38,739 nt of DNA. Source: JANOAR01 sp031411235 (GTDB taxonomy: Bacteria > Verrucomicrobiota > Verrucomicrobiia > Verrucomicrobiales > Verrucomicrobiaceae). The number at the start of each line of letters is the position of its first letter. The first letter of the stretch is position 1. A model generated the notes under the pieces. The model saw only the letters and a list, made by a program, of their open reading frames with translations. It ran no database searches and was not told the origin of the DNA. Of this stretch, positions 9,588 through 15,483 are shown piece after piece. The position numbers and the translations under genes were made by a program. Where the stretch lies: contig JANOAR010000010.1 in the NCBI GenBank assembly GCA_031411235.1, forward strand, positions 1 to 38,739, in the 5' to 3' direction.

Positions 9588-9719
9588 TTCGAGTCCGGCC
9601 TATTGGGCGAGTTACGGCAACCTCCGCTATCTCACCTTGGAGCCACTAGGGACTCGGGCTGAACTCATTCGCATTCGTGGTTAGCGAATGAGTCCAAGCC
9701 GAATCTCTTGCGGCCTCCC

Positions 9720-10022
9720 TTACTTCTTCAGAGCATCCAGCCTAGCCTTCTCAGCGACGGCATCAGCGTCAGCCTTTTTCTTGTCAGCGTCGAGCTGCGC
9801 CTGAATCTTGGCGTTATTGGCTTCGATGTTCGCCTTATCAATGGCGGCATTCGCATCGGTTTGTGCCTTTGCTTCTGTGGCGGCGGCATCCACAGCGTTT
9901 TTGCGCTTGTCGATGGCGTCCTTGGTTGCCTCTTTGTTATTATCGACGGCGGCCTTCTGTTTGTCGCAAGCGACGTTGAGGAAGGAGAAGAGAGAAAGAG
10001 CGATGAGTGTGTTGTATTTCAT
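9720..10022 (-). CDS. Small Ala/Lys/Asp-rich lipoprotein
   Basis: 100 residues. Signal sequence MKYNTLIALSLFSFLNVAC ends in a lipobox-like LNVAC, so Cys19 is probably lipidated. The mature part is almost entirely helix-forming and charged (A, K, D, E, N), with repeated DAAATEAKAQTDANAAIDKA-like stretches and a likely coiled coil, somewhat like Lpp or alanine-zipper lipoproteins. Position 31 bases after csbD suggests a common transcript. Function not known; an envelope spacer or stress lipoprotein is a reasonable inference. Confidence 0.75.
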   Translation of the reverse strand: MKYNTLIALSLFSFLNVACDKQKAAVDNNKEATKDAIDKRKNAVDAAATEAKAQTDANAAIDKANIEANNAKIQAQLDADKKKADADAVAEKARLDALKK

Positions 10023-10053
10023 GATAAGAATATTTTGATTTGAAGGTTAGTGC

Positions 10054-10257
10054 TTAGCAGTTGCAGTTGGAGCAGGTTTCTTTGAGGGCTTTTTCGATAG
10101 CCTCGCGAGTTTCGCCCGTGCGCTTCTGAATGCGCCCCAGCAGTTCATCAGACTTACCTTCGACGTATTGGAGGTCGTCGTCGGTGAGTGTCGCCCACTT
10201 CTGTTTGAGCTTGCCTTTGGCAATGTTCCAATCGCCTTTGATTTCGAGTGTTGTCAT
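10054..10257 (-). CDS. CsbD family stress protein
   Basis: 67 residues, the usual CsbD size. The signature WNIAKGKLKQKWATLTDDDL and the following EGKSDELLGRIQKRTGETREAIEKAL match the family's helical hairpin. CsbD proteins are soluble and induced by general stress (sigma-B in Bacillus); their biochemical role is unknown. The end CSNCNC carries three cysteines, which is not typical and might bind metal or be redox-active. First gene of a probable csbD-lipoprotein operon, with a shared palindrome 89 bases upstream. Confidence 0.93.
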   Translation of the reverse strand: MTTLEIKGDWNIAKGKLKQKWATLTDDDLQYVEGKSDELLGRIQKRTGETREAIEKALKETCSNCNC

Positions 10258-10345
10258 AGGGTGATATTCTTTGGTTGGTTATGTTGGCCGTCAGAGTGAC
10301 AACCCTTACGAGGATGACAATGATGTCATGCTGCACAGGTTTCTA

Positions 10346-10360
10346 TGGGGTGTAACCCCA
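10346..10360. promoter_or_regulatory. Candidate operator upstream of csbD (shared palindrome, copy 3)
   Basis: Perfect palindrome TGGGGT-GTA-ACCCCA, preceded by CTA, 89 bases before the csbD start. The best of the three copies and intergenic. Confidence 0.5.
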
Positions 10361-10425
10361 CTCATGCTTCCCCATCAAACTGAGGCTACGGTGGATTCAA
10401 AAAGGAGTGCGCTCATCTATGATAG

Positions 10426-10740
10426 TTAGCCATAGACGGCGAGCCACAGCGTCTCCGCCGTTGTGCGCTCAACGCGATGGCGGCAGTGCTTCGGGATAAC
10501 AAGGTGATCCCCCGCTCGCAGCTCCACCCTGCCGCCCGGTTCCAGTTGTAGCGTGGCCTCGCCACGCAGCACCAGCACCCATTCGTCCTGCTCCTGGTCA
10601 TACCAGTAGCTAGGCGCACTCGCCTGCCCATGCGAGACAATGCGCTCGATCCGCGTGCTGCCCACGGCGTGCAGGGTCTCTATGATTTCAGCGGATGAGG
10701 CGGGAGGCAGGGGGGTGAAAATATTGTGAGGCATGATCAT
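10426..10740 (-). CDS. Cupin domain protein
   Basis: 104 residues, one small beta-barrel domain. The stretch DEWVLVLRGEATLQLEPGG, then LRAGDHLVIPKHCRHRVE, has the order of the two cupin motifs (E...G then P..H.H). His88/His91-type residues could bind a metal. Relatives are often annotated as cupins possibly involved in sugar or phosphomannose metabolism, but no substrate can be told from the sequence. ATG at 10740 or the second ATG at 10734 may be the start. Divergent from the DUF1080 gene. Confidence 0.85.
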   Translation of the reverse strand: MIMPHNIFTPLPPASSAEIIETLHAVGSTRIERIVSHGQASAPSYWYDQEQDEWVLVLRGEATLQLEPGGRVELRAGDHLVIPKHCRHRVERTTAETLWLAVYG

Positions 10741-10847
10741 GAGTGAAGTTTAAAGATCGGTTATGCTTAATGAGGCCATTGCTTTGCCTCACGCAACAGC
10801 GCACCTGTATCAGACGTTTTGCCAGCTCACTTCACCGATCCACACCC

Positions 10848-11639
10848 ATGAAACACTTGTTCTCCAGCCCCTTCTCCGCATTCCTCATTGCCGCCCTTGT
10901 TGCCAGTCCAGCGCTTGCCGCTGAACCCACGATCGGCGTTGCTGCCAAACCGATTGCGGGTGCTGAAATGATCATCGACGGCACGCGCATGATGCTCGAT
11001 TCCAAGTGGATGTATTGGGAAGGCCCAGGCTTCAAGTCGGCGATGCCGATCAAGTGGAAGATCGTTGAAGACCCGATCGACAAAGGCACTGCCTTGATGA
11101 CCGACGACCGCGTCGCCGACGGCGGCAAATATGGCACAGCCGACATCGTGACCAAGAAGGCCTACCGAGACTTCCGCCTGCACATCGAGTTCTACATCGC
11201 CAAGGAAAAGGGCAACAGCGGCGTGTATCTACAAAACCGCTTCGAGATCCAAGTCTTCGACGGCGACAAGACCAAGCATGGCATGGGGGCCGTGATCAAT
11301 GAGACCGAATCGCCCTACCACGCCTACGCTGGCATCGGCAAATGGAACGCCTACGACATCGTCTTCCGCGCCGCTCGCTTCACCGATGGCAAGCTGGTGC
11401 AGAAGCCCCTGGTCTCGATGTATTTCAATGGCATCAAGGTGCATGACAACGTCGCCATCAACCAAGTCTGGGGTGGGCCTAAATCGGGCATGGATGGTGG
11501 CAACGACGGCGGCAAAGGCATCACCGATGTGCCCGGCGGGCTGAAGCTCCAGTGCGAAGGGCACGATGTGCGCTATCGCAATACCTGGATCAAAGACCTC
11601 GACCTCAAAGAAGCAAAAACAGACTTCGCCGACGAGTGA
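10848..11639 (+). CDS. Secreted DUF1080 protein (3-keto-disaccharide hydrolase type)
   Basis: 263 residues from the ATG at 10848, chosen because it gives a clean signal peptide (MKHLFSSPFSAFLIAALVASPALA) cut before AEPT; a longer reading from 10743 adds an unlikely arginine-rich leader. The domain is the concanavalin-like sandwich of DUF1080: DFRLHIEFYIAKEKGNSGVYLQNRFEIQVFD, then WNAYDIVFRAARF, and a C-terminal DVRYRNTWIKDLD, all standard landmarks. The family includes 3-keto-glycoside hydrolases and is highly expanded in Verrucomicrobiota and Planctomycetota. Probably acts outside the cytoplasm on glycans. Confidence 0.9.
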   Translation: MKHLFSSPFSAFLIAALVASPALAAEPTIGVAAKPIAGAEMIIDGTRMMLDSKWMYWEGPGFKSAMPIKWKIVEDPIDKGTALMTDDRVADGGKYGTADIVTKKAYRDFRLHIEFYIAKEKGNSGVYLQNRFEIQVFDGDKTKHGMGAVINETESPYHAYAGIGKWNAYDIVFRAARFTDGKLVQKPLVSMYFNGIKVHDNVAINQVWGGPKSGMDGGNDGGKGITDVPGGLKLQCEGHDVRYRNTWIKDLDLKEAKTDFADE

Positions 11640-11739
11640 GGTTAGTTACTCCGCTAGACAAGGGCTGCCCAGCTCGCCTTCCGGGCATGGCGACATCACT
11701 GCTCGACGCCTTGGTTCAGTCCATGGTAGCCTCAGCGAG

Positions 11740-12570
11740 ATGAACTCCATTCTCGCGCAGTTTCGCCTTCGCTGGCCCATCCTCATGGTCTTCATGGCCA
11801 TTGTCGTTTACGCCCTGCGGGCCACGATCTTCGCCACGGACATGCAGCTCGTCTCGGCCTCCGCACCTGTGGACATGGGCAACGGAGCACGCTTCATCTC
11901 GGCCAAGGTCAAAGGTGAAAAGGAATTCCAACTGAGTCTCGTCTTCTTCGACACCGAGCACTTCGCCCTTCGTGTGTACGACCAGCCCGTGCAGCGCCGC
12001 GGCAAAGACGGCACCGGCGACAAGCGACTCGCGGCAGCAGCCACCGAGTTACACGCCATCGCTGGTTGCAACGGCGGTTACTTCTCGCCGAAATTTGGCC
12101 CGCATGGCTTGCAGATCGCCAATGGCGTGCGCATCGCCACCGACATTGTGCCGAACATGGGCAACGCTGGCGGAGCCCTCGTCGTACGCGGTGGGCAGGC
12201 GCAGCTTGTGGTCGATACCACCTTCGTCGATGCTCCCGATGTCACCGAGTTCGTGCAGTGCTGCCCGCTGTTCATTGTCAATGGCAAGCCCGTTGCCGAC
12301 ATGAGCGGTGGCCCGCGAGCCCCACGCACCTTCATCCTCACCGACAACCAAGGCCACTGGGTCATGGGCAACAGCACCGCGATGGGCCTGCAAGAAATGA
12401 GCGACGCGCTACGAGCCAAGGGCGTGCTTCCCGGCTTCACGATACAGATGGCGCTCAATCTCGACGGTGGCCCCTCCACGGGCCTGTGGTGGCAGGAGGC
12501 AACGGGCCAAAGCCATGACAAACCTCCAGGCTGGCCCGTGCGAAACTACGTGCTGGTGGTGCCGCGTTGA
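11740..12570 (+). CDS. Phosphodiester glycosidase family protein (NAGPA domain), membrane-anchored
   Basis: 276 residues from the ATG at 11740; upstream codons in frame overlap the DUF1080 3' end and look non-coding. An N-terminal hydrophobic helix (WPILMVFMAIVVYALRATIF) is an uncleaved anchor or signal. The catalytic domain shows AGCNGGYFSP (near residue 110) and ALNLDGGPSTGLWW (near 248), the two hallmark motifs of the NAGPA/phosphodiester glycosidase family (PF09992). Related enzymes remove N-acetylglucosamine from phosphodiesters or act on exopolysaccharide or wall glycans. Downstream is a tandem repeat region with no gene. Confidence 0.88.
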   Translation: MNSILAQFRLRWPILMVFMAIVVYALRATIFATDMQLVSASAPVDMGNGARFISAKVKGEKEFQLSLVFFDTEHFALRVYDQPVQRRGKDGTGDKRLAAAATELHAIAGCNGGYFSPKFGPHGLQIANGVRIATDIVPNMGNAGGALVVRGGQAQLVVDTTFVDAPDVTEFVQCCPLFIVNGKPVADMSGGPRAPRTFILTDNQGHWVMGNSTAMGLQEMSDALRAKGVLPGFTIQMALNLDGGPSTGLWWQEATGQSHDKPPGWPVRNYVLVVPR

Positions 12571-12694
12571 TGCGTTCGGGCTCAGCCGCCAGCCATGCAG
12601 GATAAATCTGTGGCTCCTGGCTGCCTCCCTGCCGCCCGCGCCCTCGGCCCTGCCCTCGGGAAACTCTTTTCTCCCCCGAAGCAGCTCGGGAAGG

Positions 12695-12920
12695 CCCTCA
12701 GATTGCTCCAGTCTGCCCTCAGATTGCTCCAGTCTGCCCTCAGATTGGTCTAGTCTGCCCCCAGATTGCTCCAATCTGCCCCCAGATTGCTCCAATCTGA
12801 CCCCAGATTAGTCCAGTCTGCCCCCAGATTGGTCCAGTCTGCCCCCAGATTGGTCCAATCTGACCCCAGATTAGTCCAGTCTGACCCAAGATTGGTCCAG
12901 TCTGACCCCAGATTGCTCCA
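12695..12920. repeat. 21-base tandem repeat array (10 full units plus a partial one)
   Basis: Ten head-to-tail units of exactly 21 bases run from 12695 to 12904, with a broken eleventh to about 12920. The core is CAGATTGGTCCAATCTG with variants at the middle (GCTCC, GGTCC, TAGTCC) and at the end (CAATCTG/CAGTCTG). Arms CAGATTG and CAATCTG make each unit an inverted repeat. Because 21 is divisible by 3, each minus-strand frame reads as heptapeptide repeats (for example SDWTNLG). The SDWTNLG frame is stopped by a TAG from one base change in unit 3 (near 12750). No gene is supported here. Confidence 0.9.
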
Positions 12921-12937
12921 GCCGTACCCATCGAAAT

Positions 12938-13000
12938 CGTTTCCTGACGGCAAAAAACCGTTTCCTGGGGTCAGATTATCATTTCCAGAGTCGAAACTCC
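12938..13000. repeat. Second 21-base periodic block (three diverged units)
   Basis: Units beginning CGTTTCC (12938), CGTTTCC (12959) and CATTTCC (12980) are spaced exactly 21 bases, so the period continues from the preceding array with a different sequence. On the minus strand this reads as GNDNL, GNGFL, GNDFD in the same open stretch as the SDWTNLG repeats, hinting at a decayed repeat protein gene. Confidence 0.6.
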
Positions 13001-13242
13001 CAGCCTCGCCCCTCACCTCCAGCCCCTTTGCCCCCAGCGCAGCCTTAGTGCCATTAGCAAAGGAAGCCCACCGCCCCCAGGCAAGCCGTCTTTACACCTC
13101 TCATATTCGAGAGGCCTCGCCACTCCAGCCAAGGTCTGAGCGGCTTTATCACGGTCACGACGTTAGCGTCGAGTTCACAACCTTTAGCCGGAACCCAAAG
13201 GTTTTCCCTGCCACTTGTTTTGACAGAGAAGAGGCAGAGTTA
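13001..13242. other. Intergenic stretch with no recognised content
   Basis: Between the 21-base repeats and the MITE-like element I see no ORF with family-like sequence, no RNA gene and no clear terminator. Confidence 0.5.
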
Positions 13243-13243
13243 A

Positions 13244-13407
13244 ACCCGAACGCCGCGATTCAGCGGTGGCTAGCTTTGCCAAGGCTTGAGTCTCAGGCGG
13301 TTTGGAGAGGGCGGGACTGTATTGGAAAATACCGAGCCCCCGTCGCCGAACCGCATTAGGCCAAGGATGGGTGAAGAGAGTCGCCGATCAATCGCGGTGT
13401 TCGGGCT
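13244..13407 (+). mobile_element. MITE-like palindromic element, copy 1
   Basis: About 165 bases that match, in reverse orientation, the element at 23012-23177 (roughly 78 percent identity by eye, with one indel). Ends are inverted repeats: CCCGAACGCCGCGATT at the left and AATCGCGGTGTTCGGG at the right. Inner arms flank the centre as well, so the element folds on itself. The bases TTAA lie immediately next to both ends (13241-13244 and 13407-13410), a possible target duplication. No transposase is encoded. Confidence 0.7.
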
Positions 13408-13504
13408 TAATGCACCGCGTCCAGAGCTTCCTCTCTGACGATCTACCATTCAACCATCACTCGGTCTCTCCTCCTGCCGGACACTTCCGTATCTTTCCCA
13501 AGAA

Positions 13505-13894
13505 AATCTTGCTCTGCTAAACATCCCTCGCTTTGATGCACTAGGGGGCGACGAAGCCACCCGAGGCATCGACGCCCACGGCAACCTCCGCTCTGAAGCC
13601 ACCCACCCCTTCAAAGACTCCCCCCTCGGCCGCATCCCCGTAGAGTGGGAGGTAATGAAGCTTTCGGATGTCACTTCAAAACTGATCACATATGGAATCG
13701 TTCAACCAGGAGTTCATGTGCCCGAAGGGATCCCGTTCATTCAGACCAAGAATCTGAAAGGCGCTTATTTAGACACCAGCAATATGGATCGAACATCAAA
13801 TGAGATCCACGCAGCCTACACTCGGTCACCCGTGGAGCTGGAAGCCAATCACCGCGCCGTTCTGGCAACGATCCGTCAACACTACGGCATGTAG
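13505..13894 (+). pseudogene. Fragment of type I restriction specificity subunit (hsdS remnant)
   Basis: An open frame upstream of the ATG at 13655 encodes DEATRGIDAHGNLRSEATH, FKDSPLGRIPVEWEVMKLSDV, then IPFIQTKNLKGAYLDTSNMDRTSNEIHAAYTRSPV. The PLGRIPVEWEV-LSDV stretch and the following IPFIQTKNLK block are typical HsdS target-recognition-domain sequence. A complete HsdS is about 400-450 residues; here only one partial domain remains. After AYTRSPV it runs into an unrelated tail (ELEANHRAVLATIRQHYGM). Start and function are lost, so this is a remnant of a type I restriction locus that lies directly before an hsdR fragment. Confidence 0.7.
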
Positions 13895-13911
13895 GTTTAG
13901 ATCAAGACATC

Positions 13912-14130
13912 ATGAAGAATCTCGAAGGCTCATCTGCTGCCAAGCAACTCAAACTCGACGAGCGCAACCACGTCGAGGAGCCGCTGCTGAAGCAACTGCA
14001 TGGCCTGGGCTGGGAGGTCATCGACCTGGATGCCAAGCAGCATCCCGGCGACAGCCACCGGGCGAGCTTCACTGAGGTGGTCCAAGGTGGCTGCGCCACG
14101 CCGATCACGCCCTTGCTCAAGCTAGGCTGA
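13912..14130 (+). pseudogene. Truncated hsdR 5' end (N-terminal 55 residues only)
   Basis: Reads KLDERNHVEEPLLKQLHGLG, WEVIDLDAKQHPGDSHRASF then TEVV, closely matching residues 8-52 of the intact HsdR at 15480 (about 85 percent DNA identity by eye). After TEVV the sequence departs (QGGCATPITPLLKLG) and stops. The divergence from the intact copy shows this is not a recent duplicate but a remnant of a second, related type I system, or an old duplication. The break near 14088 lies just before the toxin-antitoxin pair. Confidence 0.8.
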
Positions 14131-14155
14131 CGGCCCGGCCAGCGGTGCTGTCTGG

Positions 14156-14656
14156 TCACGTCGTCGGAGGAACCGCGTTGGCGCGATAGCGCTGCCGCAG
14201 AATCTCCACCACCGGGGCGGCGAGGCGGAACTTGGTGAGGGCGAGACGCTGGAAGACGGCTTCAAATTCAATGAGGCCCGCCGCAGCGGCATCTGTCAGC
14301 ACACCAGCGGCACCGGTGATGCGCAGGCCCAGCGCAGCGGAGACACGACGGCCCCGTTTTTCATCCATGATCAGCAGGCTGGAGGCTCGGTGCTGCCAGG
14401 CGAGGGTGATCGCGGAAGCCTCGCCAGGATCCAGCGCGCTGGTTTCCGGCAGATACGGTTGGACATCGGCCACCACCGTGAGCCAGGCCTGCGGGGTGGC
14501 GACAAACTGCTGCAAGGCCACCGGAGCACCGGCTTGAAGAGCCTCCCGTTGGACTGTGGCCGTGATGGTCACACTGCCATACAGTTGACGAAGCAAGTCA
14601 AGTTCCCCCAGCTCAGCGAGACAGGAAAGGGCGGAGGTATCGCTGATGATGATCAC
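14156..14656 (-). CDS. DUF3368 PIN-like toxin
   Basis: 166 residues starting at a GTG (14654-14656) that overlaps the TGA stop of the upstream antitoxin. The start IIISDTSALSCLAELGELDLL holds the first acidic residue of a PIN-like fold, with LDPGEASAITLA and LLIMDEKRGRRVSAALGL providing the other acidic residues, in the order seen in DUF3368 proteins. DUF3368 proteins are predicted RNases paired with UPF0175 antitoxins. A longer in-frame reading to 14743 would run through the antitoxin gene and is rejected. Confidence 0.85.
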   Translation of the reverse strand: MIIISDTSALSCLAELGELDLLRQLYGSVTITATVQREALQAGAPVALQQFVATPQAWLTVVADVQPYLPETSALDPGEASAITLAWQHRASSLLIMDEKRGRRVSAALGLRITGAAGVLTDAAAAGLIEFEAVFQRLALTKFRLAAPVVEILRQRYRANAVPPTT

Positions 14657-14925
14657 GGCAGGGTGGCGCGGAAACGAGCGGAGGTGTCGGCATCCTGCAA
14701 GATCTCCTCCGCCGTCTGGCCGGGCCAGACGGCGTGGCGGCACAGTACATCCTGGGCCTCCCAGCGCGATGCCAACCCAAGCAGCCTGCGAACCTGCTCC
14801 AGCGACAGCACATCATGTTCATACGCCTCCGCCGCGAGCGCCTCCATAGCGGTGCGGCCCAGATCCTGGAACCCCGCGTTCAGGTCGCGCGTGAGGTCGT
14901 CGGGAATGGTCATGGTCAGAGTCAT
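14653..14925 (-). CDS. UPF0175 family antitoxin
   Basis: 90 residues. MTLTMTIPDDLTRDL at the start, then AMEALAAEAYEHDVLSLEQVRRLLGLASRWEAQDVL with a helix-turn-helix-like stretch, is the usual UPF0175 layout. These proteins pair with DUF3368 toxins, probably binding both toxin and promoter DNA. First gene of a two-gene minus-strand operon; the 4-base GTGA overlap with the toxin implies coupled translation. Confidence 0.85.
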   Translation of the reverse strand: MTLTMTIPDDLTRDLNAGFQDLGRTAMEALAAEAYEHDVLSLEQVRRLLGLASRWEAQDVLCRHAVWPGQTAEEILQDADTSARFRATLP

Positions 14926-15282
14926 ACCTTGCGAGTTTAGGCGCTCTCATTGGATGAGCAATTTCAAAATCCTCTGCACCACATGAACGCCAATGGCACC
15001 CGACCTTCTTGGGTTGCTGCGCTCGTGCAATCGCGCAATCGTGTAACTATGAATGTGACCGTAAAACTGGGCCTACCCTCAAATAGCGCGGACACTGTCC
15101 GCACAATTGATCGACCTCCTGCCTGCCGAGTGGGAGTGCGGTCACATTCTCCGGCCACTGTCCGGGGAAGGCGGGAATAAACCTGAAGCCCTCGATGGCT
15201 GGCTGGAAAGTTCGATGAACGTCCGTTCCACACTGGTCAATTTACTTTAATAAGCTTAACCTCCGCGCCCGCTACCTCTGAT
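14926..15282. other. Gene-free spacer between toxin-antitoxin and hsdR operon
   Basis: 357 bases that must hold the promoters of the leftward toxin-antitoxin operon and the rightward hsdR operon. I see a short GCGGACA palindrome (15088) and an AT-rich patch at 15240-15258 just before the 66-residue gene. No gene with recognisable product is present. Confidence 0.4.
15088..15102. repeat. Short palindrome GCGGACA-C-TGTCCGC
   Basis: Perfect 7-bp arms with a one-base centre. The same arms, GCGGACA and TGTCCGC, occur around AGAG at 22097-22114. It may be an operator or a small REP-like palindrome. Confidence 0.4.
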
Positions 15283-15483
15283 ATGCCAACCTATTACCGT
15301 CCATCATCAGAGATCGAACGTCAGTTCGCTGAGTTTAAATCCACACTGCCGGAAGGCATCACAGGTCCGCCACCAGGAGACTTCGCTGCCCAGTTGCAGT
15401 GGGATTCCTGGCAGAATCACCTCTATGAGCTGGTTTCAGAGCATCATCACAAGAGCGTCGAACCGGAACCCCATAACCTGTGA
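15283..15483 (+). CDS. Small unknown protein leading the hsdR operon
   Basis: 66 residues with no family that I recognise: MPTYYRPSSEIERQFAEFKS then a Pro/Gly turn (LPEGITGPPPGDF) and WDSWQNHLYELVSEHHHKS. It is soluble, with no signal or membrane segment, and is enriched in aromatics and histidine near the end. Its TGA overlaps the GTG start of hsdR by the 4-base GTGA pattern, the best evidence that it is a translated gene. It may be a regulator or partner of the restriction subunit, or the residue of a truncated hsdS or hsdM; none can be shown. Confidence 0.5.
   Translation: MPTYYRPSSEIERQFAEFKSTLPEGITGPPPGDFAAQLQWDSWQNHLYELVSEHHHKSVEPEPHNL

Noticed and set aside
9587..9598. GGTTCGAGTCC string resembling a tRNA T-loop
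   Set aside because: The flanking bases do not form a T-stem (GAGGG versus CCGGC pair poorly) and no anticodon or acceptor stem fits.
9427..9684. 85-residue plus-strand ORF in the ATPase leader
   Set aside because: Antisense to the ATPase start and through the GC hairpin; no family.
12409..12795. Minus-strand repeat ORF (EQSEGRL repeats)
   Set aside because: Covers the glycosidase 3' end and one frame of the 21-base array; a by-product of the period.
12695..12920. Possible CRISPR array
   Set aside because: Units abut with no unique spacers and period is 21 bases, so it is a tandem repeat.
13302..13520. 72-residue plus-strand ORF across the MITE end
   Set aside because: Starts inside the repeat element and has no coding character.
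14950..15180. 76-residue ORF upstream of hsdR operon
   Set aside because: No recognisable motif or ribosome-binding site; a competing frame also reads open.
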